Below, in pieces: positions 39,976 through 48,023 of a stretch of 64,000 nucleotides of DNA. The position numbers and the translations under genes were made by a program. Origin of the DNA: Phytohabitans sp037414955 (GTDB lineage Bacteria; Actinomycetota; Actinomycetes; Mycobacteriales; Micromonosporaceae); assembly GCA_037414955.1 (NCBI GenBank), contig JBBEWH010000074.1:11863-75862 (forward strand), read 5' to 3'. Under the pieces are notes generated by a model that saw nothing but the letters and a program-made list of their open reading frames with translations, did not search any database and was not told the origin of the DNA. Numbering within the stretch: the first letter of the stretch is position 1; the number at the start of each line of letters is the position of its first letter.

Positions 39976-42426
39976 ATGCACGAGACCTTGCACGACGGCT
40001 GGCGGCTGCGTGCTGTGGGAGGGCCGGTGCCGGACGTCCTCGCCGGACGGGAGGTGCCCGCTCAGGTACCCGGGAGTACCCACCTCGACCTGCTGGCCGC
40101 GGGTCTCATCCCGGATCCCTACCTGGACCGCAACGAGGCGGCGCTGACCTGGATGCACCGCGTCGACTGGCAGTACACGACGGTGTTCCAGGCGCCGGCG
40201 GCTCGACCCGGCGAGCGGGTGGAGTTGGTCTTCGACGGCATCGACACGATCGCCACCGTCGAGCTGAACGGCGTCGTGCTCGGCCACACCGCCAACATGC
40301 ACCGCGGCTACCGGTTCGACGTCCGGGATTCACTGCGCGACGGCGGCAACGACCTGACCGTGACGCTGCGATCCGCGCTCACCCACGCCGAGCAGGCAGA
40401 GACCCGGCTGGGCTGGCGCCAGCGGGCCTATCCCCACCCGTACAACGCGATCCGCAAGATGGCCTGCTCCTTCGGCTGGGACTGGGGACCAGACCTGCAG
40501 ACCGCCGGCATCTGGAAACCCGTACGGCTCGAACGCTGGGACACCGCCCGCCTGGCCCAGGTGCGCCCGCTCGTCACCGTCGACGCCGCCGGCACCGGCC
40601 GCGTCGACGTACACCTGGACCTGGATCGCGCCACGGACCGCGACTACACCGCGGTGGTGACGGCCGGCGACCGCGCGGCACGGATGACCGTCTTCGGCGA
40701 CACCGCGCACGTCACCGTGCTCGTGCCGGACGCCCGGCTGTGGTGGCCGGTCGGCTACGGCGACCAGCCGCGCTACGAACTGACCATCACGCTCCTGGCC
40801 GACGGCGAGCCGGTCGACACCGACCGGCGCCGCATCGGGTTCCGCACCGTCACGGTGGACACCGAGCCGGACGAGACCGGTACGCCGTTCACCTTCGTCG
40901 TCAACGGCAAACGCCTCTTCGCCAAAGGCGCCAACTGGATCCCGGACGACCACTTCCTCACCCGGATCACCCCCGATCGGCTCGCCCGCCGGATCGACCA
41001 GGCCGTCGAGGCGAACATGAACATGCTGCGCATCTGGGGTGGCGGCATCTACGAGACCGACGACTTCTACGACGCCTGCGACGAGCGCGGCATGCTGGTG
41101 TGGCAGGACTTCCCCTTCGCCTGCGCCTTCTACGCCGAAGAGGAGCCCCTGCGCGGCGAGGTCGAGGCCGAAGCTCGGGAGAACATCACCCGGCTCGTCG
41201 CCCGCCCGTCGCTCGTGCTGTGGAACGGCAACAACGAGAACCTCCCCGCCTACACCGACTGGGGCTGGCAAGACGGCCTGCGGGGACGCAGCTGGGGGCT
41301 CGGCTACTACACCGAACTGCTGCCCAAAATCGTCGCCGAACTCGACCCCACCCGCCCGTACGCACCCGGCAGCCCGTACAGCCCCGGCGACCTGCCACCC
41401 AACGACGCACACCACGGCACCCGCCACGAATGGGACGTCTGGAACGCCCTCGACTACACCCACTACCGCGACCACGTCCCGCGGTTCTGCGCCGAATTCG
41501 GCTTCCAGGGCCCACCCACGTGGGCCACCCTCACCCGGTGGATCCACGACCAGCCGCTGACGCCCACCTCACCGGCGTTCCTGCTCCACCAAAAAGCCGA
41601 AGACGGCAACGGCAAGCTGCACCGCGGCCTCGCACCCCACCTGCCGGTCGCGGTCGACTTCGAACAGTGGCACTGGGCGACCCAGCTCAACCAGGCCCGC
41701 GCGGTCGCCTTCGGCATCGAACACTTCCGCTCCTGGTGGCCGCGCACCGCAGGCGCCCTCGTGTGGCAGCTCAACGACTGCTGGCCAGTCACCTCATGGT
41801 CCGCTGTGGACAGCGACGAACGACCCAAACCCCTTTACTACGCCATCAAACACGCGTTCGCGCCCCGGCTGCTGACCATGCAGCCCCGCGCGGGCCGGCC
41901 CACCCTGATCGCCGTGAACGACCACGACCAGCCCTGGACCGGGGCCGTCGTCGCCACCAGACAGACCTTCGACGGCGACCTGCTCGCCACCGCTGAGCTG
42001 CCGCTCAGCGTGCCACCCCGATCCACCACCCTGCTAGACCTCACCGACGATCTACTCAAACCCACCGACCCGAGGACAGAGGTGCTGATCGCGACCGCCG
42101 ACGGCGCGCGCGTCCACCACCTGTTCGCCGAGGACCGCGACCTCGGCTACGACCCCGCGCCGTGCACCGCCAGCGTCACACCCGTGGCCGGCGGCTACCG
42201 GGTCGACGTACGAGCCAACTCGTACGTCCGGGACCTCGCCCTGCTGGCCGACAAGATCGCACCCGACGCGATCGTCGACGACATGCTCGTCTCACTCACG
42301 GCCGGAGAGAGCCACAGCTTCTTCGTACGCACGACGGCCAACCTCCACCTACCGTCCACTTTGGCGCGCCCAGACGTGCTGTGCTGCGCCAACACGGCAG
42401 CTAGGGCCGTCGAGAGCCGCCGGTAA
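39976..42426 (+). CDS. GH2 beta-mannosidase
   Basis: An 816-residue cytoplasmic enzyme of the GH2 beta-mannosidase branch. The N-terminal jelly roll covers 1-180 (DGWRLRAVGG, ATVELNGVVLGHTANMHRGYRFDV, FGWDWGPDLQTAGIWKPV), the immunoglobulin-like domain 185-285, the barrel 290-590, and an accessory beta domain follows. The acid/base Glu is in VLWNGNNENLPAY and the nucleophile in RFCAEFGFQGPPTWA. It would release mannose from imported beta-mannosides. ATG 39976 is in the family position; upstream is a GACTTYCKTAR site. It completes a cut-import-hydrolyse locus with the GH5 and ABC genes. Confidence 0.9.
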   Translation: MHETLHDGWRLRAVGGPVPDVLAGREVPAQVPGSTHLDLLAAGLIPDPYLDRNEAALTWMHRVDWQYTTVFQAPAARPGERVELVFDGIDTIATVELNGVVLGHTANMHRGYRFDVRDSLRDGGNDLTVTLRSALTHAEQAETRLGWRQRAYPHPYNAIRKMACSFGWDWGPDLQTAGIWKPVRLERWDTARLAQVRPLVTVDAAGTGRVDVHLDLDRATDRDYTAVVTAGDRAARMTVFGDTAHVTVLVPDARLWWPVGYGDQPRYELTITLLADGEPVDTDRRRIGFRTVTVDTEPDETGTPFTFVVNGKRLFAKGANWIPDDHFLTRITPDRLARRIDQAVEANMNMLRIWGGGIYETDDFYDACDERGMLVWQDFPFACAFYAEEEPLRGEVEAEARENITRLVARPSLVLWNGNNENLPAYTDWGWQDGLRGRSWGLGYYTELLPKIVAELDPTRPYAPGSPYSPGDLPPNDAHHGTRHEWDVWNALDYTHYRDHVPRFCAEFGFQGPPTWATLTRWIHDQPLTPTSPAFLLHQKAEDGNGKLHRGLAPHLPVAVDFEQWHWATQLNQARAVAFGIEHFRSWWPRTAGALVWQLNDCWPVTSWSAVDSDERPKPLYYAIKHAFAPRLLTMQPRAGRPTLIAVNDHDQPWTGAVVATRQTFDGDLLATAELPLSVPPRSTTLLDLTDDLLKPTDPRTEVLIATADGARVHHLFAEDRDLGYDPAPCTASVTPVAGGYRVDVRANSYVRDLALLADKIAPDAIVDDMLVSLTAGESHSFFVRTTANLHLPSTLARPDVLCCANTAARAVESRR

Positions 42427-42539
42427 CGGCCGCCCCCACGACATCGTCCTGGGCCACCTGTGCACGAGCCCGTGCGAGTAGACAGGGCGTTGCCCCGGGG
42501 CGCCTTCGCCATCTGGCGGGCGGCCCCTACGCTTGCCGC

Positions 42540-43076
42540 GTGTCCACCATCGAGGGAAAGCGGCGCCGCAGGCCGCCCGCACTACTGATCGTGCCAGGAG
42601 TGGCACTCGCCCTGGCGGGCGTGCTGTGGTTCGTGGTCGGCCTCGTGGCCGTGATCACCTCCGATCCGCTGGACCCACCGCACTGGCTGGTTTTCCTGGG
42701 CGCGCCGGTCGGCCTGTTCGGCGCGTTCGGCGGCGGCGCCCTGGCCCTCGTCGGCCAGCACATCGCGGTCGAGCGCCGCTGGCAGGACGGCCGGCGCCGC
42801 GGCATCGTCACCCTCTCCGACCTGCGTCCCGGCCGCGCCGGCGACTCCCGCCAGGAGCTGACCTGCCGGCTGGACATCCAGATAGCCGGTGAGGACCCGC
42901 GGCGCGGTGACCACCGCACGTCGGTCGGTCCGCTGGATGCCGTCCGCATGGTCGACGGAGCCACGTTTCCTTGCCAGGTCAGCCCGACCGTGCCGAACCG
43001 GATCCGGGTCTGGCTCTACACCGACCCGGACGCGGCCGAGCTCACCGGCCGCTACCTGGACTTCCGCCCGGCCTGA
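42540..43076 (+). CDS. Two-helix membrane protein of unknown function
   Basis: A 178-residue protein starting with a basic tail (EGKRRRRPP), then two membrane helices (residues 13-39, LLIVPGVALALAGVLWFVVGL; 48-72, WLVFLGAPVGLFGAFGGGALALVG) and a soluble C-terminus (RRGIVTLSDLRPGRAGDSRQELTCRLDIQIAG ... RVWLYTDPDAAELTGRYLDFRP). Start is GTG 42540. No recognised domain; it may be a wall or envelope protein. It begins the cluster that contains the toxin genes but no functional link is shown. Confidence 0.6.
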   Translation: MSTIEGKRRRRPPALLIVPGVALALAGVLWFVVGLVAVITSDPLDPPHWLVFLGAPVGLFGAFGGGALALVGQHIAVERRWQDGRRRGIVTLSDLRPGRAGDSRQELTCRLDIQIAGEDPRRGDHRTSVGPLDAVRMVDGATFPCQVSPTVPNRIRVWLYTDPDAAELTGRYLDFRPA

Positions 43077-43115
43077 CCGGCAGCATCAGTGCGCGATCAC
43101 GGATGGGAGGATCGA

Positions 43116-43517
43116 ATGCGAGCCCTGGTGCCGTTACGCGTTCCGGCGGGCTGGTTGGTTGAGTACAACACGTTCGTCGAGTTCCGCCCCGACCGTCCGC
43201 CGACGGTCGATGACTACCTCTGGCACCACACCGAGGACCTGTTGCAGATACGCAGCTGCAAGGTGGTTGACGGCGCCTGGCAGGTCGACCCGGACGGCTT
43301 TCTCGTAGATCTTGGCTGGTATCCGGATGGCGAGCCGACCGGCGCCTACCGGCTGGTCGTGGTCCGGCCCGACTTCCGCGGCGATACCGTCATCGAGGTC
43401 AGCCATCGGAAGCAGAGCGTCATTCGCCAGGCGATCGAAACCTGCATCGCGGGAATCACCAACGGTGCCGCGGTATCCGCGATCGCCGAAGAGGTCCGCG
43501 ACGTCATTAGCCGGTGA
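43116..43517 (+). CDS. Small soluble protein next to the toxin gene
   Basis: A 133-residue protein without signal or membrane segment (MRALVPLRVPAGWLVEYNT..., then DYLWHHTEDLLQIRSCK and VVVRPDFRGDTVIEVSHRKQSVIRQAIETCIAG). Start ATG 43116 follows GGGAGG. No domain recognised. Its size, acidity and position 156 bp before the effector make an immunity or chaperone role possible, but that is only position. Confidence 0.45.
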   Translation: MRALVPLRVPAGWLVEYNTFVEFRPDRPPTVDDYLWHHTEDLLQIRSCKVVDGAWQVDPDGFLVDLGWYPDGEPTGAYRLVVVRPDFRGDTVIEVSHRKQSVIRQAIETCIAGITNGAAVSAIAEEVRDVISR

Positions 43518-43672
43518 AGGCCGATGTTGAGTGCGGCGCCGGCGGGCGACGCCCGTGTCGGCTGACTCGGGCGCCTCCGATCTAGCGAGACTGCCCGCGC
43601 TCAACAATTCGATCTGCCCGTAAGGCTGCCCGAACACCTTTGCGGGCAGGTGGCCGGCCGCGAAAGTCTGTC

Positions 43673-45640
43673 ATGGTGACGGGGCCGGACCGCACGCGAG
43701 CCAACGAGCCGGAGGCCGCGCAGCCGACGGCCGCCGAGGTTCGCCCGGCTAGCGGCGTCGCCGCACCGTCCAGCGCGCTCGCGACCGCCGTGACGGATCC
43801 TGGCGGGGCCTCAGTTCCGCTGAGCGCGCTGCCTTGGCTGCAGGCCGGCGGCAACGCAGCCGTCTCGATGTACGTCGCACGCGTGGCGGAGGGTGGGACC
43901 GCCACCGCAGGTGCCGCTCCCGCGGTGCCGGCCGGGCAGGCGATTGGCAAGTTCGCCCGGGTGGGTGAGGTCGACCCGTTCCTGAGCGTCCGGACCACGA
44001 TGGATCCCCGGCAGGTCACCACACTTCCCGATCCGCTCGTGGTCGACGCGCTGACCTTCAACGACCGGGTCTTCGTGCTGGAGCGGTACGGGAGCAACTG
44101 GGCCAAGGTCCGCACCGACCGCGGGGAGATCGGTTACGCGTACGCCGACAAGCTGTTCATCGGCGCGCCGGACCCGCAGGCCCGAATCCACAAGATTAAG
44201 TCCGGTGAGACGGCGCTGCGCATCGCGCAGGACACCTACAACTGCGGGGAATGGGGCCGGGATGGCCGGTTCTTCGTCAACGTGCTCGTTGCCGTCAACC
44301 AGTCCGGCGGCGACGACAAGGCGACGCGCCGGGGCATTTTCACCAAGCAGGGCAGCGACCCCGGCGCGATCGGCAGTTGGAAGGACGCTGAACTGCGGGC
44401 CGACTACTGGATCTGGCTGCCGAGCGAGGCGTTCGCCCGCAGCCTGGCTGGCACGGTGTCCTCCGGCTCGGTCAGCTACGAGGGCTGGCAGCTGGTCAAG
44501 GGTTTGGCGGGGTTCGCCGTCGGGTTGTTCGACGGCATCGGCACCTCGCTGGTAAGTCTCGTCACCGACGTGATCGACCTGGCTGCGATGATCGTTGATT
44601 TGGTGCTCGACGTCGCCCGGAAGGGGATCGCGGCCAAGGTCGAGCAACTGCGGGAGTTCTTCGACAAGCTCGACGTCGTGGAGATCGCTTCGGCGATCTG
44701 GCAGGACTTCGAGCAGCGGTGGAAGGCCGCCGATTCGTACGACCGGTGGAATTTCCGCGGCTTCGTGTTCGGCATGGCGCTCGCGGAGATCGCCATGGCT
44801 GTGCTGTCGGGCGGCGCCACCGCGGTGGTAAAGATCGCCGCCAAGGCTGGCAAGCTGGCGAAGTTCCTCGCGAAGGTGCTCAAGCTCGACGAGGTGTGGG
44901 ACTTCGTGCGCGGCGTGGACAAGGCCGCCGAGACCACCGAGGGCGGCCGGGAAGCCCGCAAGCTGCTCCGCGCGGGCGAGCCGGACGCCGACGCTCCCGA
45001 GGCCAAGGGCACCGCCGACCAGACACCCGACCAGCCGGAAACGGCGCCCGGCCAACCGCGCCCGGTGGCCGACTCCCCGGCGACGGTAGCCGTCGCCAAG
45101 CGGCTCGGCATCGACCTGGCTAATCTGGAGCCGGCCCCGAACTCGACCAGCGGACGGGTATTCCGGCCTCAGGGCTCCGGCGGGCACGGGGCGCCGGAGA
45201 TCCGTATGGCCGACAAGCTGGCCGCCGAGAGCGGATCGGACATCGTGCTACCGAAGCAGAACAATCAGGCCGGCATCGACGGCTTCTACCGCGACACCGG
45301 GCAGCCCGTACAGTTGAAGGAGCTGCCCAGCGCTCAGCCGTCGAAGGTCGTCAGGCGTGCGAATGACGCTTTCGAATCCGCCCGCGACCACGGCTGGTCG
45401 AACGTCGACCTGCAAATCTCGGCGCCGAACATGACTCAGGCACAGGTTCTGGCGCGCTGGAACGCGGCCAACGCCACCCCCGCAGTGAAGCCGATGCCCG
45501 GTGGACACATCCACCGCATCCAGGTGCGATGCTCGGATGGGGTGCTCCACCTTCCGGTACCCGGGTCCGGGGCGCCCCCGCAGATACGCGTTCCGCTCGT
45601 TCCCGGCCGGGACGTGGACAACGACCGCGAGGAATCATGA
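43673..45640 (+). CDS. Multidomain polymorphic toxin/effector with SH3, LysM-like, helical and nuclease-like domains
   Basis: A 655-residue protein with no signal peptide. Residues 53-70 (LPWLQAGGNAAVSMYVAR) are the LQ..GN..V leader seen in the DUF4157 effector at 19529. Residues 100-163 look like an SH3-type domain (VFVLERYGSNWAKVRTDRGEIGYAYADKLFIG), 171-250 LysM-like (HKIKSGETALRIAQDTY). A long helical region (270-420) holds hydrophobic segments (GFAVGLFDGIGTSLVSLVTDVIDLAAMIVDLVL; GFVFGMALAEIAMAVLSGGATAVV) that could cross a membrane. A Pro/Ala/Gln linker (440-470) leads to a toxin domain (495-630): SDIVLPKQNNQAGIDGFYRDTGQPVQLKEL resembles the D...(E/Q)xK core of restriction-like nucleases (D536, Q547-L-K549). 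The next gene starts inside its stop (ATGA), a hallmark of toxin-immunity pairs. Confidence 0.65.
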   Translation: MVTGPDRTRANEPEAAQPTAAEVRPASGVAAPSSALATAVTDPGGASVPLSALPWLQAGGNAAVSMYVARVAEGGTATAGAAPAVPAGQAIGKFARVGEVDPFLSVRTTMDPRQVTTLPDPLVVDALTFNDRVFVLERYGSNWAKVRTDRGEIGYAYADKLFIGAPDPQARIHKIKSGETALRIAQDTYNCGEWGRDGRFFVNVLVAVNQSGGDDKATRRGIFTKQGSDPGAIGSWKDAELRADYWIWLPSEAFARSLAGTVSSGSVSYEGWQLVKGLAGFAVGLFDGIGTSLVSLVTDVIDLAAMIVDLVLDVARKGIAAKVEQLREFFDKLDVVEIASAIWQDFEQRWKAADSYDRWNFRGFVFGMALAEIAMAVLSGGATAVVKIAAKAGKLAKFLAKVLKLDEVWDFVRGVDKAAETTEGGREARKLLRAGEPDADAPEAKGTADQTPDQPETAPGQPRPVADSPATVAVAKRLGIDLANLEPAPNSTSGRVFRPQGSGGHGAPEIRMADKLAAESGSDIVLPKQNNQAGIDGFYRDTGQPVQLKELPSAQPSKVVRRANDAFESARDHGWSNVDLQISAPNMTQAQVLARWNAANATPAVKPMPGGHIHRIQVRCSDGVLHLPVPGSGAPPQIRVPLVPGRDVDNDREES

Positions 45641-46188
45641 ACCGAGCGAACGCCGACAAGTTCCCGCCGTTCCTGGCCGGCACGATGGCGAGCATGCGCC
45701 TGCGCCGCCGGGCCGGCGAATGGGATGTCTTGACGTCACCGAGCGGCGTACGCACCGGCGACGCCGCGCTCGCCGCCTTCGCCATGGCGTTCCCGTGGGC
45801 CGAGGTGGCCGCCGTGGCGAGGAACGGCGAGGGTGTCGAGGCCGACCTGGACCTCCGCCTGTCCTGGCAGACGTCGGACGGCACCGTGGGGTCGTCCCGC
45901 CTCCCCGCGGCGGGCCGATTCGTGTTCGACCCCGAGGCACGGCTGAGCACGTTCACGGTCTGGCCCAACCTCTTCTCCGACGAGGTCTACCTGTACGAGC
46001 CGACCGGCCACGGGTTCGACCGCAAGCCGGCGCCGTTCGCCACCGCCGCCGCGCTCAACCGCGAAGCCCTCCACAAGGCGCTCATCGCCTGGGAGTCATT
46101 GACCGGCGGCGTCCTGCAGGAGCCTGACTCGGAGTTGGTCGACGGCATCGAGCGTACCGGCTTCTCCCCCGACGCACGCGCCCGGTAG
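45637..46188 (+). CDS. Candidate immunity protein for the effector
   Basis: A 183-residue acidic soluble protein beginning MNRANADKFPPFLAGTMASMRLRRRAGEWD and ending DSELVDGIERTGFSPDARAR. No membrane segment and no enzymatic motif. ATG 45637 overlaps the stop of the toxin gene (ATGA), so it is translated with it, the usual arrangement for a cognate immunity protein. The family is not one I can name. Confidence 0.6.
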   Translation: MNRANADKFPPFLAGTMASMRLRRRAGEWDVLTSPSGVRTGDAALAAFAMAFPWAEVAAVARNGEGVEADLDLRLSWQTSDGTVGSSRLPAAGRFVFDPEARLSTFTVWPNLFSDEVYLYEPTGHGFDRKPAPFATAAALNREALHKALIAWESLTGGVLQEPDSELVDGIERTGFSPDARAR

Positions 46189-46214
46189 ACGCCCGGCCAT
46201 GCCGTACCGGATCA

Positions 46215-46236
46215 CGCCAGCGCGATCGCGCTGGCG
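46215..46236. terminator. Perfect 22-bp palindrome, bidirectional terminator
   Basis: A fully self-complementary 22-bp sequence (arms CGCCAGCGCGA and its complement) that ends one base before the stop of the opposing gene. Its stem could fold on either strand between two convergent genes. Confidence 0.7.
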
Positions 46237-46237
46237 A

Positions 46238-46894
46238 TCAGCGCACCGGCTCGCGGGTCATCGACCGATTGGCGAACGCCGCCGCGAAGAGTGCCTTCGT
46301 GGCGACTCCCGATCGTTCGTCCAGGAACTCCGGCAGCAGGACGGCGGCCGGATCGGCGGCGACATGGCCACCGTGGTCGCGGTCGCCGCGAAGGCGTATG
46401 TCGACGTCGCCGCGGGTGTCGAGCCAGGCGCGGGTGGTGGTGGAGCCCTGGACGCGGAGCGAGCCGCATTCGTAGAGGTCGGTCACCAGCAGATTGGAGA
46501 CAGTGAGCGAACCCGCCACGAACAGCCAGCATTCGCTGCTGCAGAAGAGGTTCTCGGCCGTGACCGAACCCGTGACGAGGAGCGCGACATAGTAGCCGTC
46601 GTTGTAGAAGTGCAGCGGACCATCGACGGTGAGGTCGCCGTCGATCAGATACACCTGGCCGTCCTCGCCGTAACCCTCGTCGTGGCCGTTCCCGATGGCG
46701 ATGGTGCCGCTGACGGTGATATCGCCCCGGTGCACGAAGACCCGCTCGGGGTCATCGCCGAACAGTGCGTCGAACTCGAACACATCGGCACCGGCAGCGC
46801 CGTCCGCGCGGGAGCCCGGGGGTAGCAGGGCCAACGCCTCGTCGAAGGGCATCGCGTCCCACGTTGTCGTCAATGCGTCCAAGGGTGCGGGCAT
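46238..46894 (-). CDS. Beta-helix-like repeat protein of unknown function
   Basis: A 218-residue cytoplasmic protein. After an acidic N-terminus (FDEALALLPPGSRADGAAGADVFEFDALFGDDPERV), residues 85-190 contain short beta repeats in a ladder: VYLIDGDLTVDGPLHF, VALLVTGSVTAENLFC, WLFVAGSLTVSNLLV and CGSLRVQGSTTTRAWL. This is a bactofilin- or right-handed-beta-helix-like scaffold. Members of such families occur beside polymorphic toxins. Start ATG 46894 follows GAGAGGA. It faces the immunity gene. Role unknown. Confidence 0.5.
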   Translation of the reverse strand: MPAPLDALTTTWDAMPFDEALALLPPGSRADGAAGADVFEFDALFGDDPERVFVHRGDITVSGTIAIGNGHDEGYGEDGQVYLIDGDLTVDGPLHFYNDGYYVALLVTGSVTAENLFCSSECWLFVAGSLTVSNLLVTDLYECGSLRVQGSTTTRAWLDTRGDVDIRLRGDRDHGGHVAADPAAVLLPEFLDERSGVATKALFAAAFANRSMTREPVR

Positions 46895-47036
46895 CGCGGC
46901 ATTCCTCTCGATGTTCGGGCGGCGCCGGACTCTATCACCGCCGGCCATGCGGACGCTTCCTGCTATTCCGTTCGATTCGGGACCTCCGCGCAAGCGGAGG
47001 ATCTGGTATCCAGCGCCCGCGCTCTCCTCGGCCCTC

Positions 47037-47825
47037 TCAGTTCGCTGCGATCCGATCGAAGAGGAACCGGGCCGTGGCGTCGATGACGTCGTCGAAGTGC
47101 CCGCTGTGGCCGGGGTAGTGGAACGCGTGCCCGGCATGTTCGTACTCGAGCAATGTGCACTCATTGCCGGCCCGCACCATCGCGTCCCGGAACCGCCGCA
47201 CGTGGTCGATCGGCTCTACCTCGTCGTCGGTGCCGTGGTGAATCAGCATCGGCGGATTTCCCGGCCGCACGAACTCGATCAGCGAGTACTCGCGCGCCCT
47301 TCCCGCGGCGATGCCGGCCCTCTGTTCGATGGAGCGCTGGAGTTCCGGCGAGAACGCGAGCAGATCCAGGCCCGCCGGGTTGAGGGCCACGACGGCAGCG
47401 ACGCCGGGCTCGGGCGCCGTTACGGGCCCACCAGGAGCGGTCATCGCGGCGACCAGCGCGAGATGCGCACCGGCGGAGCTGCCGCCTGAGGCCAGACCTG
47501 ACGTCTGGAGCCCGCGTAACGCGGCCAGCCTCCTGAAGTGCGCCACCGCCCGCCGGACGTCGGCGACGCAGTCGTCGATGCGCACAGCACCCTGACCGAG
47601 CAGCCGATATCCGGCGGACACAGCGAAGATCCCGCGCGACGCCAATTGACGGCAGTGCGGGGCCAGCCCGTCGGCCGATCCCGTGCGCAGCACGCCACCG
47701 TGGAACAAGACGATTCCGGCCGCGAGCCGCGTGCCCTCGGCCGGCTCGAAGACCAGCAGGGGCAGTTCACCGCCGTCCGCGGCTTCGTAGACCATCGAAG
47801 ACTCGCGACAGGCTGTCACGACCAC
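47037..47825 (-). CDS. Alpha/beta hydrolase (esterase, fold-3-like)
   Basis: A 262-residue hydrolase. The oxyanion HGG is at 42-44 (VLFHGGVLR), the nucleophile Ser in GLASGGSSAGAHLAL, the acid Asp in HHGTDDEVEP, and the His in EYEHAGHAFHYPGHSGHF. This pattern is seen in acetyl esterases and BD-FAE-like deacylases. GTG 47825 follows GAGAGGA; ATG at the SSMVYEA position is a weaker choice. It stands alone on the minus strand. Confidence 0.85.
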   Translation of the reverse strand: MVVTACRESSMVYEAADGGELPLLVFEPAEGTRLAAGIVLFHGGVLRTGSADGLAPHCRQLASRGIFAVSAGYRLLGQGAVRIDDCVADVRRAVAHFRRLAALRGLQTSGLASGGSSAGAHLALVAAMTAPGGPVTAPEPGVAAVVALNPAGLDLLAFSPELQRSIEQRAGIAAGRAREYSLIEFVRPGNPPMLIHHGTDDEVEPIDHVRRFRDAMVRAGNECTLLEYEHAGHAFHYPGHSGHFDDVIDATARFLFDRIAAN

Positions 47826-47978
47826 TCATCCTCTCATGATCCGCGACAAGGTCAGGCCCGGTGGTCTCGTGACCGCGTCCCCATGCGCTTGTATGGACTT
47901 CTCATTACGAAATGGAGCTATATCCACACGCCGGACAGCAAGCCCATTGACGGCCATTGATCACATGACAATACTGTG

Positions 47979-47994
47979 CGGAAAGCGCTTTCCG
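47979..47994. promoter_or_regulatory. LacI-family operator-like palindrome
   Basis: CGGAAAGCGCTTTCCG, a perfect 16-bp palindrome with the central GCGC of LacI/GalR-type operators that control sugar and glycanase genes. It lies 30 bp before the start of the following secreted-protein gene. No LacI gene is in the window. Confidence 0.65.
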
Positions 47995-48023
47995 TGTTGG
48001 CTGAGGCATATGGAGCCCGACAG

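Noticed and set aside
43626..43649. Hairpin CTGCCCG / CGGGCAG ahead of the toxin gene
   Set aside because: Arms of 7 bp in GC-rich DNA arise by chance; it could be a leader element but there is no support.
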